Positions 34,315 to 43,304 of a stretch of DNA of 64,000 bases are shown here, piece by piece. Origin of the DNA: Alcanivorax sp. Its GTDB lineage: Bacteria > Pseudomonadota > Gammaproteobacteria > Pseudomonadales > Alcanivoracaceae. Below the pieces are notes generated by a model. The model made no database searches. It worked only from the letters and a program-made list of their open reading frames with translations, and was not told the origin of the DNA. The position numbers and the translations under genes were made by a program. Location: positions 1 through 64,000 of the forward strand of contig NZ_NVWY01000011.1 of the NCBI RefSeq assembly GCF_002733835.1, written 5' to 3'. Within the stretch, counting starts at the first letter, position 1; every line of letters starts with the position of its first letter.

Positions 34315-36252
34315 ATGCAAACTGACCTGTTCTCCGCCCTCACCTGGGAAGACGCTCTTCTCCTACTGCGCGACAACAATTTGCTGCGCGATCTGGACGT
34401 GGCCATTGCCCGCTTTCTTAACCAGCAATGCCCGCAGGCAAGCTACGAAGTGCTGCTGCTCGCTGCTTTCACCAGCAATCAACAAGCCAGCGGCCATCTC
34501 TGTCTGGATCTGAAAAACCGGGAGCTGGCCACCCAGCTGTGGGGTACCAGCCCACCGCCGGAACTGGTGACCCTGCTGCCCGGCAAGCCGGACGACTGGT
34601 TGCATGACCTGCAACAAAGTCCACTGGTGAGCCAGAACGGCAGCACGCCGCTAGTGCTGGACGGCAGCCGCCTTTACCTGCGTCGCAACTGGGCCCGGGA
34701 GGTGTCTGTCGCCGAGGCCATCAGCCAGCGACTGGCCACGGTCAGCCCCTTGCCTGCCGAGCGTCTGCGCGACGCCCTGGCCCGATTATTCCCGAACGCC
34801 GGCGACCAAACCGACTGGCAACAAGTGGCCTGCGCCCTGGCCAGCCGCAGCGGTATCGGCATCATCACCGGCGGCCCCGGTACCGGCAAAACCACCACCG
34901 TGGTACGCCTGCTGGGGCTGCTGCAAAGCCTGGCCATGGCGGACAACCAGCGACTGCGAATTCGCCTCGCTGCGCCCACCGGCAAGGCGGCGGCGCGGCT
35001 CACCGAGTCCATCGGCGAACAGGTGCAACAACTGGACGTGGACGTCGCGGTACGCGACGCCATTCCCACAGACGTCACCACCCTGCACCGCCTGCTCGGC
35101 ACCCGCCCGGACAGCCGCCACTTCCGTCACCATGCTGATAATCCGCTGCACGCGGATCTGGTGGTGGTGGACGAAGCCAGCATGATCGACATGGACATGA
35201 TGGCCAGCCTGCTGGAAGCCCTGAGCCCCCACACCCGGCTGATCCTGCTGGGCGACAAGGACCAGCTGGCCAGCGTGGAAGCCGGCGCGGTGATGGGCGA
35301 CCTCTGTCGCCATGCCCACCAGGGCCGCTATCAACAAAGCACCATCGATTTCGTCAAGGACACCTGTGGCGCCGACATCAGCGACCATCAGGAAACCGAC
35401 CAGGCACCGGGCAACGCCCTGGCCCAGCAGACCGCCATGCTGCGCACCAATTGGCGCTCCAAGGACAGCCCCGGCATCGGCGAACTGGCACGGGCCGTGA
35501 ACGAGGAAAACCTGCCCCTGGTACGTAAGGCCTTTCAACACTATGGCGACAGCCTGCATCGCCATCCACTGCGCAGCGATGACCGGCAACTGGAAAACCT
35601 GCTGCTCAACGGCAGCGGCAATCAGGAAGGTCTGCGAGCGCTGTTTCAGGCGGTGGCGACACCGCCATCGGAACGGCAGGACTTCGATGCCTGGGCGGCC
35701 GCCTTGCTCAAGCAACTGACCCACCAGCAACTGCTCAGCGGTTTGCGCAGCGGGCCGTTTGGGGTCGAGCAACTGAATCAGCGCATCACCCGCCACCTGC
35801 AACAACAGGACCTGGCCCCGGAACGGGAATGGTATCCGGGCCGCCCGGTGATGATGACGCGCAACGATTATCAGCTGGGGTTGATGAACGGCGATGTGGG
35901 GCTGACCCTGCCATTACTTGAGGAAAAACACGGCAAGACGGAGCGGTTGTTAAGAGTGGCCTTCCAATTACCAGACGGTCGCATCAAATGGGTCCTACCC
36001 AGCCGCCTGGACGGGGTGGAAACCGTCTATGCCATGACGGTGCACAAATCCCAGGGGTCGGAATTCCGGCATACCCTGCTGGTACTGCCTGATGCTCCCC
36101 ACCCGCTACTCACCCGGGAATTGATCTACACCGCCGTCACCCGTGCCCGTGATCGTTTCACCTTGCTGGAATTCGGCAAACCGGCGGTACTGGACAGTGC
36201 GGTGAAAAAACGCACCTGGCGGGCGTCGGGGTTGGCAGAGCGGCTGAGTTGA
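34315..36252 (+). CDS. recD: Exodeoxyribonuclease V subunit RecD
   Basis: A 645-residue SF1B 5'-3' helicase. Walker A is GGPGTGKTT near residue 186, Walker B/motif II is LVVVDEASMIDMDMM, motif III is ILLGDKDQLASVEAG, and the C-terminal YAMTVHKSQGSEF and YTAVTRARDR are motifs V and VI. GGAGGG lies eight bases before the ATG. It forms the fast-strand motor of RecBCD. The gene is the last of the unit; a repeat and a bidirectional terminator follow. Confidence 0.96.
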   Translation: MQTDLFSALTWEDALLLLRDNNLLRDLDVAIARFLNQQCPQASYEVLLLAAFTSNQQASGHLCLDLKNRELATQLWGTSPPPELVTLLPGKPDDWLHDLQQSPLVSQNGSTPLVLDGSRLYLRRNWAREVSVAEAISQRLATVSPLPAERLRDALARLFPNAGDQTDWQQVACALASRSGIGIITGGPGTGKTTTVVRLLGLLQSLAMADNQRLRIRLAAPTGKAAARLTESIGEQVQQLDVDVAVRDAIPTDVTTLHRLLGTRPDSRHFRHHADNPLHADLVVVDEASMIDMDMMASLLEALSPHTRLILLGDKDQLASVEAGAVMGDLCRHAHQGRYQQSTIDFVKDTCGADISDHQETDQAPGNALAQQTAMLRTNWRSKDSPGIGELARAVNEENLPLVRKAFQHYGDSLHRHPLRSDDRQLENLLLNGSGNQEGLRALFQAVATPPSERQDFDAWAAALLKQLTHQQLLSGLRSGPFGVEQLNQRITRHLQQQDLAPEREWYPGRPVMMTRNDYQLGLMNGDVGLTLPLLEEKHGKTERLLRVAFQLPDGRIKWVLPSRLDGVETVYAMTVHKSQGSEFRHTLLVLPDAPHPLLTRELIYTAVTRARDRFTLLEFGKPAVLDSAVKKRTWRASGLAERLS

Positions 36253-36424
36253 AAGTTCAAAGTTTAAAAGCGCGGGGAAGCTCTGGAGTCATGCGACACA
36301 ATCCTGACCCGCGCCGCCCTAGAATTGAAACCCCATACAAGAGAATCGCGGCAATCAACGTTGATCGTTTGGCTGCACGCTATGCTATCCCGCACTTTTA
36401 AACTTTGAACTTTACACTTTTAAC
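36248..36424. repeat. Heptamer-armed inverted repeat E7 (AAAGTTT word)
   Basis: AGTTCAAAGTTTAAAAG (36254-36270) pairs perfectly over 17 bases with CTTTTAAACTTTGAACT (36395-36411). The left arm starts inside the recD stop region. The right arm runs on through ACTTTAC ACTTTTA AC. Between the arms lie about 120 bp without an ORF. Confidence 0.8.
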
Positions 36425-36425
36425 T

Positions 36426-36458
36426 AAAAAAACGGGATGCCGAAGCATCCCGTTTTTT
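36426..36458. terminator. Bidirectional terminator between recD and ompA
   Basis: AAAAAACGGGATGC, CGAA loop, GCATCCCGTTTTTT. It has a T-run on both strands, so it can end recD (+) and the OmpA gene (-). Confidence 0.9.
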
Positions 36459-36475
36459 GTTTCACCATCTTGCGT

Positions 36476-37582
36476 TTATTTGAACTGCGCTTCTTTCTCT
36501 TCAGTTTCCACAATGATGTCCGCACGACGGTTCTTGGCACGACCGTCAGCAGTGCTGTTGTCGGCCACCGGCTTGCTCTCACCGAAACCTTCCGTGGTGA
36601 TCTTGTCGGCACCAACCGAGAAGTCTTTCATCAGGCGATCTTTCACTGATTGAGCACGGCGCTCGGACAGGCCCTGGTTGTAGTCTGCCGGGCCAGTGCT
36701 GTCAGCATGGCCTTCCACACGGATGCGCCCTTGCTCACCGGCATTCAAGCGATCCGCCACACCTTTGATTTCATCGCTGAACTGACCCTGAATGGTGTCG
36801 CGATCAAAGCCGAAGTAAATCACCGAGGTTTCCCGATTCTGCATGGACTCGTAGACCTGACAGCCGTCCGCATCCACTACTGCACCAGAAGCAGTGTTCG
36901 GGCAACGGTCCTTGTCGTCGTTAACACCATCGCCATCGCTGTCACCAGTCACCACTTCCGCGGGGGTTGCAGCAACCACTTCATCGTCACTGCTGCCACC
37001 GTCGTCATCGCTGATACCAAAGGCCAGATTCACGCCGGCATAAACCTGGCCTTCCCAGTATTCCCGATCCTGGCTGTAAGCCTGACGGGTACCCAGATCC
37101 AGAATCACATGCTTGAAGAACGCGCGCTGCACACCCAGCTCCACACCGGTCATCAGCTCGTCGTTATCGTCACTGTTGGGATTATTCAGGCTTTCAATCA
37201 GCTGCTCACCCACATTGATGCCGGCATAGGGTTCGAAACCCAACAGGCCGTGATCATCAAAGTGGTAACGCCCACTGACATAATAGTTTTTCATGTCCAG
37301 GCGGCGACCGGAGTTGTACTTGCTCTCCGCGTCACCGTCCACTTCTTCATACCAGCCCTGAACGGACCAGTTGGGGGCAAAGCGCCAACCGAGCTGAGCA
37401 CCATAAAACGGCACATCATCCAGGCCATCGCCACCGTTACCAATCACATCATTGTCGTAAAAAGTGTAGTAGCTGGCGTGCCCACCAATGTAGCCGTATT
37501 GGTCTGGAACATTTTCTCCAGCGAAAGCAAAAGGACTCATCAGCAGCGGCACCGCGGCCGTCATACGCAAAAATGTTTTCAT
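36476..37582 (-). CDS. OmpA-family outer-membrane protein
   Basis: A 368-residue protein with signal peptide (MKTFLRMTAAVPLLMSPFAFA, cleavage after AFA). Residues about 25-190 form a predicted eight-stranded barrel, many strands ending in aromatic residues. Then comes an acidic linker with one thrombospondin type-3-like calcium motif (DSDGDGVNDDKDRCPNT) and a C-terminal OmpA/peptidoglycan-binding domain (IRVEGHADSTGPADYNQGLSERRAQSV, NRRADI). It ties outer membrane to cell wall. AAGGAATC precedes the ATG; an eight-base-arm palindrome lies about 90 bp upstream. Confidence 0.94.
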   Translation of the reverse strand: MKTFLRMTAAVPLLMSPFAFAGENVPDQYGYIGGHASYYTFYDNDVIGNGGDGLDDVPFYGAQLGWRFAPNWSVQGWYEEVDGDAESKYNSGRRLDMKNYYVSGRYHFDDHGLLGFEPYAGINVGEQLIESLNNPNSDDNDELMTGVELGVQRAFFKHVILDLGTRQAYSQDREYWEGQVYAGVNLAFGISDDDGGSSDDEVVAATPAEVVTGDSDGDGVNDDKDRCPNTASGAVVDADGCQVYESMQNRETSVIYFGFDRDTIQGQFSDEIKGVADRLNAGEQGRIRVEGHADSTGPADYNQGLSERRAQSVKDRLMKDFSVGADKITTEGFGESKPVADNSTADGRAKNRRADIIVETEEKEAQFK

Positions 37583-37669
37583 GGCAGATTCCTTTCCCGT
37601 TGTTTCTGAATTTCTTCAGGAATTTAAACACCGGAAAGGAAAACAAGCAGCCACTTAAACAGGTATCAG

Positions 37670-37696
37670 GGGGTTAATTTACTTAAATTTAACCCC
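37670..37696. promoter_or_regulatory. Inverted repeat upstream of ompA
   Basis: GGGGTTAA (37670-37677) and TTAACCCC (37689-37696), perfect eight-base arms around an 11-base AT-rich spacer. A regulator-binding site is likely; the factor is unknown. Confidence 0.45.
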
Positions 37697-37787
37697 TATA
37701 CTATCAATGGTTTACATAAATATAGCCCGAAATAATGAGTTGGAACTTCCATCCCAATACTTTGGTAGAAAAAATATTTTTACAGCA

Positions 37788-38111
37788 TTATTTTTCCACC
37801 CACTGACCATCAGGTGTTTTCACATATTGCCCGGTCGCGGTCTTGTCGATGGCTTTTTGCCCGGCCAGTCTGGCCACCTGATCAAGCGTGATACCGTTTT
37901 GTTTGGCAATACGCTCATAGGCATCGCGACGCTTCTGATTAATCTCTGCTGCAAGCTCAACGGCGGCAGGTGTTGCCTTCACAACGCCCAGGTAGCCATC
38001 AGTCTGCTCACCGACCAGCCCCTGGCTTTTCGCCGCATCCAGATCCAGCGCAAACGCCGCCATGCTCAGCAGCAGGGTCAGGGTGGCAATCATGGTCTTT
38101 ACAATTTTCAT
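37788..38111 (-). CDS. ydbL: YdbL (DUF1318) periplasmic protein
   Basis: A 107-residue protein with signal peptide (MKIVKTMIATLTLLLSMAAFALDLDAAKSQGLVGEQ...). The motif KSQGLVGEQTDGYLG and the middle EINQKRRDAYERIAKQNGIT are the hallmarks of YdbL/DUF1318. It is the third gene of the ydbH-ynbE-ydbL operon, with AAGGAG before the ATG. In E. coli YdbL modulates the YdbH-YnbE bridge that takes part in phospholipid transport to the outer membrane. Confidence 0.92.
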   Translation of the reverse strand: MKIVKTMIATLTLLLSMAAFALDLDAAKSQGLVGEQTDGYLGVVKATPAAVELAAEINQKRRDAYERIAKQNGITLDQVARLAGQKAIDKTATGQYVKTPDGQWVEK

Positions 38112-38123
38112 TGTCCCTACTCC

Positions 38124-38318
38124 TTAAAACAGGTCGCTTTCTTCACTGAATAATTGATCGATATCCTTTTCCACTTTCAAACGGATTTCATGATCGATCT
38201 TCACGTTCAGATTAATGGTGATGGGTTCTTCCGGTGCTTTCAGGGCCACCGTGGGCGTGCAAGCCGCCAACAGCCACCCGGCCAGCAACACCGTGCCCAG
38301 CCCGAGTTGTTTCATCAT
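38124..38318 (-). CDS. ynbE: YnbE-type lipoprotein
   Basis: A 64-residue lipoprotein: hydrophobic N-terminus ending in the lipobox LAAC, so Cys20 is lipidated; the mature part PITINLNVKIDHEIRLKVEKDIDQLF matches YnbE. It overlaps the ydbH stop by 4 bp (ATGA). In E. coli YnbE sits in the outer membrane and stacks beta-strands with the C-terminus of YdbH to form an intermembrane bridge. Confidence 0.92.
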   Translation of the reverse strand: MMKQLGLGTVLLAGWLLAACTPTVALKAPEEPITINLNVKIDHEIRLKVEKDIDQLFSEESDLF

Positions 38319-40981
38319 CGATTCTCCGTACGCAGTTGTTCGGTGATTTCATCGCCAATGCGCAAGCTACGCATCAACGCCAACACGTTTTCCCGGTGTG
38401 TGTAGTTAAACACTACCGGCAGATTTTTTCTTTGCGGGTTTATCCCTTTAATGGTGATCGCCGCATCCAGCCAACCCACTTTATCCATGGCCATGCGCGC
38501 CTGGAAATCACTTATCAACAGGGAGCTGAGGCTGTCGAGCGCCAACTTCACTGCCTGATTGGAGTCGGCCATGGCCTGCACGCTGGACGACGCAGGAATA
38601 ATCAAGGATAGCGGCTCTTCGTTGGCCAGCCGCCCTTCTTCAATCGTCAGGAAATCCGCGCCCAGCTGTAGCGGTACATAACCGCCGATTCGACCGGACA
38701 GCGAGACCGGAGGAGGATTCTGTAGCGCCGCGACCTGAGCCAGATCAATGCGGCTTATCACCACAGGTTGAGGCCGAGCGGAGGGCCAGTCCAGTGCCGG
38801 AGAGCGCAAGTAGCCACCCAGCAAATCGGCACGGACATCGGTAAATTGCCATTGCGACAGGTCGCTATTCACGGTGAGCGTCAGATCAGTGATCGGCGTG
38901 CCGATATCCAGGGTGTCCACGGTCACGGGTCCGGTGCTGCTGAGCTGCACGTCGCCGTTATTGTATTCACCATGGATCACCCCGGCAGCGCCACGGGCCG
39001 TCACGCTGCCCCAGTCCAGGTCCGCACCGGTAAGCGTGATATCGCCTGAGGCTTTAAGCGTCTGCCGCCATTGCCAGCGGCCTTTGCCTTCCAGCTGACC
39101 TTGCCGTGGAGTGGCATCCAGGCCCACCCCCATGGCAGGCACCAGCGCGCTGCGCATGGTCAGAGTGCCACTCGCCCCACCGTTTTTTCCAAGCGCACCA
39201 TTGGCCCGCAATTCGCTTTGCCACTCGCTGACGGTTAACCGACCCTGAACCTGTTCACCTTTCATCGTCGCCGTTCCCGAAATCGGCGGCAGGCGCCAGC
39301 GGGCGGCCAGCAAGCCACCGCCATGAATGGCCACAGTGCCGGTAATGCCCTGTCCATTGATTTGCAACGGACCCGTTGCACGCAGCGATACCGGCCGGAT
39401 CAGGGCCTGCCCGATAAGCCCCTCGGAAATTGACGCCTGACTCCCTGCCGCCATGCTGACCGTGCCATCCGCCAACGACCAGGGCGCCTTTACCGTTACC
39501 TGCCCGCCACGCTCAAACTGCGGCAAGGTGGTGCTCGCCTGGAGCGTACCGGCCCAGCCGACGTCGGACTGGGCAAAAGCCAGGGTGCCGTCGAGTGGGT
39601 AACCGGACATGTTGCCAGTCACCTTGGCCTCGGCACCATACGGGGCCTGCTGCAAGGTACTTACCGGCATCAGGAAAGCCAGCCGATCATTCCCTTGCCG
39701 CGCCGTGAGCCTAATGGGGTCCCCCTCCAGCCCATGGCTGCCGACAGCGCCCTGCCACTCCCCTTGCACTTGGTAGCCCTGCCATTGCCCGCGCAGCACC
39801 AGATCACCGGCCCACTGCCAATCAACCTGACTCGCGCCTTCGGCCGCCGCCAGCTGCCACCGAACCTGGCTGGAACCGGTTTTTATATTTAAACCGTCGT
39901 AGCCCAACCGCAGCGGCAGATCGGTCCGGCCGGAACGGGCCATGGGTATCTGCAGTGGCTCCTGCCACTGCGCGGTGAGATTTTGCGGCAAGCTCAGCGA
40001 CGCCGGCTCAAGCACCAGCACACGATCCTGCCAATGAAAGTCCACCTGACCGCCCAGGCTGTCGCCCTGCAACCGCAACGTCCCCCGGCCCTGTTCAAGC
40101 CCTGCCGGGATTGTTGCCTCGCTGTCGCTGTGAGCCTGCAATGTCACCTTGCCCGGCGGGCCTGCCAATTGCAGCGCGGCACTGGCCTGAACCAATGCCA
40201 CGCCGCTGCCCGCCACAGCGAGGGGCTCTGCGGCGGTCAGTTGCCAGTCATTGTTCAGCGCCAATGGTTGTGCCAGATCCGCCTGCAGCTGCCAATCGGC
40301 TCCCTGAAAATGGGCTTGCGCGGTCAGGTCCGCCCGTTGCGATTGCGTAGCCGGTCCCGCCGAGAGCATATCCAGCCGTATCTTCCCGTCTGGCTCTCCT
40401 TGCCAGCTCCCCTCGCCATGCAGTTGCCACTGGCCCTGCCAATCCGGCAATACCGTGCTCAGCGCCCCTTCACTATTGATCATCCAGTGCCCCTGGGCTC
40501 GCTGATATTGTGCCTGGAGCGCCGCCTGCGGCGCAGACGCTTGCAGCTGCCAGTGCTGCTCCTGTTGATGAAGCTGCATCGCCATGACGGGAAGGGGGCT
40601 ATCAATCAATCCTGACAGGTCCAGTTCGGCGACCTGCAGATCAAAGGGCGGGGTCCAGGGAAGCCCGTCGGGGAAGCTCTCACTGGATGACTCCGGGGCG
40701 TTCCCGGCTCTGCAATCGTAGACGGCAAGCAGCCGCTGCTTGATCTTGAGCGGCCAGACGTCCTCGAGCGTCAGGTCCGTGCCACGGACGGCCACACAGT
40801 TGTCGCGTATCAGGCGCCACTGACCCAGTGTCAGGCCTTGCTGCCAACCCGGTTCACTGACGCGCACGCCTGCACCATAGGCCCACCCCACCGCCACCAG
40901 AATCAGTAGCAGCATGGTGGCCAGCAGTAACAGCAAGCCATATGCCCAGCGGCGAAGCATGCGTGGGGAGAATCGAGCCAT
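38315..40981 (-). CDS. ydbH: YdbH-type AsmA-like intermembrane lipid transport protein
   Basis: An 888-residue protein with one N-terminal membrane helix (about residues 12-35) and a very long, mostly beta, periplasmic part, as in AsmA-like bridge proteins. The C-terminal stretch (LSGRIGGYVPLQLGADFLTIEEGRLAN ... NLPVVFNYTHRENVLALMRSLRIGDEI) is the YdbH/dicarboxylate-transport-like signature. In E. coli YdbH is partly redundant with TamB and YhdP in moving phospholipids to the outer membrane. First gene of the ydbH-ynbE-ydbL operon. Confidence 0.9.
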   Translation of the reverse strand: MARFSPRMLRRWAYGLLLLLATMLLLILVAVGWAYGAGVRVSEPGWQQGLTLGQWRLIRDNCVAVRGTDLTLEDVWPLKIKQRLLAVYDCRAGNAPESSSESFPDGLPWTPPFDLQVAELDLSGLIDSPLPVMAMQLHQQEQHWQLQASAPQAALQAQYQRAQGHWMINSEGALSTVLPDWQGQWQLHGEGSWQGEPDGKIRLDMLSAGPATQSQRADLTAQAHFQGADWQLQADLAQPLALNNDWQLTAAEPLAVAGSGVALVQASAALQLAGPPGKVTLQAHSDSEATIPAGLEQGRGTLRLQGDSLGGQVDFHWQDRVLVLEPASLSLPQNLTAQWQEPLQIPMARSGRTDLPLRLGYDGLNIKTGSSQVRWQLAAAEGASQVDWQWAGDLVLRGQWQGYQVQGEWQGAVGSHGLEGDPIRLTARQGNDRLAFLMPVSTLQQAPYGAEAKVTGNMSGYPLDGTLAFAQSDVGWAGTLQASTTLPQFERGGQVTVKAPWSLADGTVSMAAGSQASISEGLIGQALIRPVSLRATGPLQINGQGITGTVAIHGGGLLAARWRLPPISGTATMKGEQVQGRLTVSEWQSELRANGALGKNGGASGTLTMRSALVPAMGVGLDATPRQGQLEGKGRWQWRQTLKASGDITLTGADLDWGSVTARGAAGVIHGEYNNGDVQLSSTGPVTVDTLDIGTPITDLTLTVNSDLSQWQFTDVRADLLGGYLRSPALDWPSARPQPVVISRIDLAQVAALQNPPPVSLSGRIGGYVPLQLGADFLTIEEGRLANEEPLSLIIPASSSVQAMADSNQAVKLALDSLSSLLISDFQARMAMDKVGWLDAAITIKGINPQRKNLPVVFNYTHRENVLALMRSLRIGDEITEQLRTENR

Positions 40982-41052
40982 AAACGTTAGAGGGCCGGCA
41001 GCGTCAATGGTTCGATAGTGAGACGTGAGGACGGCTTTGGGAAGGGCGGGAT

Positions 41053-41610
41053 TCAGTCTGTGGCCGGTTCTGCCTGCGAGGCCATGACGTGTTGATGAAG
41101 CAACAGGGCCATGGCCGCCACGCGGCTGACGGCATCCACCGACAGGGTGGCTCCGGTAATGCCATCCACCTCACGGGACAGGCTCAGGTCATCCTGCAGG
41201 GTCATCCCGACAAATTGCTGACGGAAAAATGCCTGGTGCACTTCGCCGCCTCGGGGTTCGCGGTATACCAACACGTTCAGGTGAGTAATGCCGGCCGCCC
41301 CCACCGCCACGGCCAGCGTCATTGGCATGTCCTTGCTTTTTTCGTCGATGATCCAGGTCGTCACGCCTCCCTGCTGCCAGTAACGCAATCGCAAGCCGCG
41401 ATACCGGTGTCCCAGTGCCGTTTCTACCCGGTCACGCAGATCGCCACGTAACGGCAGCAAGGACATTCCCGGCAATGGCTCGCCATAGACCTGGGACAAA
41501 AAAGTATCCACCGTCATAAACTCGGTTTCGTCATAGCCGCTGATCGCCTGCGCCGGGGCGCTCATGACGCACCACAGCGCCACCATCAACAGGACAACCC
41601 CACGCACCAT
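41053..41610 (-). CDS. Periplasmic FMN-binding protein with flavinylation motif
   Basis: A 185-residue protein with signal peptide (ending ...SAPAQA). Near the C-terminus DGITGATLS matches the D-G-(A/I)-(S/T)-G-A-T motif where ApbE attaches FMN covalently to Thr (here about residue 155), as in RnfG/NqrC-like domains. It would be a one-electron carrier in the periplasm. ATG 41610 overlaps the upstream DUF2236 stop by one base, with AAGGAACGG upstream; a TTG one codon earlier is possible. Co-transcription with a DUF2236 oxygenase gene suggests a redox link, not proven. Confidence 0.85.
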   Translation of the reverse strand: MVRGVVLLMVALWCVMSAPAQAISGYDETEFMTVDTFLSQVYGEPLPGMSLLPLRGDLRDRVETALGHRYRGLRLRYWQQGGVTTWIIDEKSKDMPMTLAVAVGAAGITHLNVLVYREPRGGEVHQAFFRQQFVGMTLQDDLSLSREVDGITGATLSVDAVSRVAAMALLLHQHVMASQAEPATD

Positions 41611-42749
41611 CAATTCACCAACCGTTCCTTATCGAAGAAGGCTTCAATCAACCACTGGTTATAACCGCCCAGCCGCTCGCCTGCCAGGCGCGCCTGTGCT
41701 TCATGATAAATCGGGTGATGCTCCATGCTCTTGGGCATCAACACCTGGGCGGTCCAGGTGGCGCCACGAATCCAGCCATAGTTGAACTTCTGCCACCAGC
41801 CATACTTCATGTCGTACTGATCCCGAATACGTGGTGGCAGCTCTGCGGCGGTGATGATTTTCTGCCCCCAGAGTGGTGCGATCATCCAGATGGATTTGGC
41901 GTCAAACAGGTCTTCCTTCAATTGCATGGCATTGGGAGTCACCGTCAGCTGCGGGCTTTCCCACATGGCGCGGTTATAGTCCATGAACGCGTCCCAGTCG
42001 GTGGGCAAGGCGCTTTCCGGAATCCCGAACAACATGGCAAACAGTTTGGTTTCTTCGTAGAACTGGTTTTTCTCTTCCAGGGTCAGGTCATCTTCCAGTT
42101 TCCCGTACATGTGAACGATGGTTTCCCACAGTGTTGCATGCACCCAGATCATGGCGTTGATTTCGTTGGCCCGGTATTCGGAACCCCGATGGAAAGCACC
42201 GGCCTCTTCGGTCATTTCACCGTCAATTTCCTCATGGATATCCCGCACCTGGTTCGCCGAAGCCATCGCCTGGGGCATGCTGCCAAACACCATGCTGGAG
42301 ATATGATAGAAAGTGCGGCGGGCCCGCCCCATGGGGTCATTACGCACTTGCGAGTGCTGATCAATACCTGCGGTTACCCAGGGATGAGCCACCTGCAGCA
42401 ACAGTGCACGACCGGCACCAAAGGCGGGTGGCGCGCTCAAACCATCCAGTTTCCACATCATGGAATCCGGGCCAAAAAGCCCCTCCCGGGGATTGGGCAT
42501 TGTGTTGTTATGGACCTTGGCCAGCTGTTTGCAGAAGTTGGCTTCATCAATCCACAGCGGCAACGGCGCACTGCCATCTTCGGGCACCAACCGTTTCACC
42601 GCATCATCGCTGGCATAGTCATAGGCACCGTCAGGATTACCCGTTTCCAGGTCATCAGCGATGCCCTGATCACAGGGGTTGGTGAGAAACCCGGTTTCCG
42701 CTCGTACCAGTTCCAGATCCAGAGATGCGGCCTCGGATTTCATTTCCAT
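41610..42749 (-). CDS. MpaB-family (DUF2236) oxygenase-like protein 1
   Basis: A protein of about 379 residues. DUF2236 motifs are LLLQVAHPWVTAGIDQHSQVRNDPMGRARRTF and, further on, NAMIWVHATLWETIVHMY; the conserved His/Arg residues are those expected to bind haem. Relatives include the prenyl-side-chain-cleaving MpaB and the rubber oxygenase Lcp. The start is unclear: the frame is open back to 42803, and the first 30 codons upstream of the family region actually encode the end of the LolB-like protein read in another frame. ATG 42749 or 42743 is used here without a good ribosome site. It is coupled to the FMN-binding gene. Confidence 0.8.
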   Translation of the reverse strand: MEMKSEAASLDLELVRAETGFLTNPCDQGIADDLETGNPDGAYDYASDDAVKRLVPEDGSAPLPLWIDEANFCKQLAKVHNNTMPNPREGLFGPDSMMWKLDGLSAPPAFGAGRALLLQVAHPWVTAGIDQHSQVRNDPMGRARRTFYHISSMVFGSMPQAMASANQVRDIHEEIDGEMTEEAGAFHRGSEYRANEINAMIWVHATLWETIVHMYGKLEDDLTLEEKNQFYEETKLFAMLFGIPESALPTDWDAFMDYNRAMWESPQLTVTPNAMQLKEDLFDAKSIWMIAPLWGQKIITAAELPPRIRDQYDMKYGWWQKFNYGWIRGATWTAQVLMPKSMEHHPIYHEAQARLAGERLGGYNQWLIEAFFDKERLVN

Positions 42750-43272
42750 ATCTGCAGGCAAGCGATACCCCCCCCTGCACGGACATGTAATCCTGATACG
42801 CAATGTTCCAGCCTTTTTCTTCGATAGAATCCGGAACGTACATATTTTCCTGATAGATCACCGCATTGGCCGTGGCAGGCAGCCCGCGCACCCAATAGGA
42901 CAAATCGCCGGCCTGGAGCTGGGCGTGCAGGTGCTCAGCCACCTTCTTGGCCTCCACCCCGCCCATCACATCCAGGGGTTCTTCTTGCGGCGCATAGACA
43001 TTGCCACTGATCACCGCCTTGGGGACGCCCACCGGGTCATCCATCAATACGGCCAGCTGATAATTTTCCCCCAGCTGCTTGAAGTAAAAATAACTTTTGC
43101 TTTTTACACCCTCCGCACGGAGCACAAACCTGCCTTCCACCATCCATTCACTCAGTGTTTCCGGGGAGGTGGGCACATAGCTCGACTCTTGCAGAGAAGA
43201 GCAGCCCTGCAGCGCAAGCAGCAGGACCACCAGCAGCTTTTTACCCTGTTCAAGCAGCAAGGAAATCATCAT
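42670..43272 (-). CDS. LolB-like outer-membrane lipoprotein, frameshifted C-terminus
   Basis: A 200-residue lipoprotein: signal ending LLLALQGCSS (lipobox LQGC), then FVLRAEGVKSKSYFYFKQLGENYQLAVL, a LolB/LolA-like half-barrel pattern, up to GWNIAYQDYMSVQGG. There the frame meets eight G at about 42770-42777, and the last 34 residues (Gly/Ser/Arg-rich) look non-native. In the neighbouring frame the LolB-like end continues as GGYRLPADMEMKSEAASLDLEL and then runs into the DUF2236 gene. The tract suggests slippage, a real frameshift or a sequencing error. A divergent LolB paralogue rather than LolB itself is likely, given the lipid-catabolic neighbours. Confidence 0.7.
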   Translation of the reverse strand: MMISLLLEQGKKLLVVLLLALQGCSSLQESSYVPTSPETLSEWMVEGRFVLRAEGVKSKSYFYFKQLGENYQLAVLMDDPVGVPKAVISGNVYAPQEEPLDVMGGVEAKKVAEHLHAQLQAGDLSYWVRGLPATANAVIYQENMYVPDSIEEKGWNIAYQDYMSVQGGVSLACRYGNEIRGRISGSGTGTSGNRVSHQPL

Positions 43273-43304
43273 TCACCTGATTGTTGTTGGTATTCGGACT
43301 GCTT

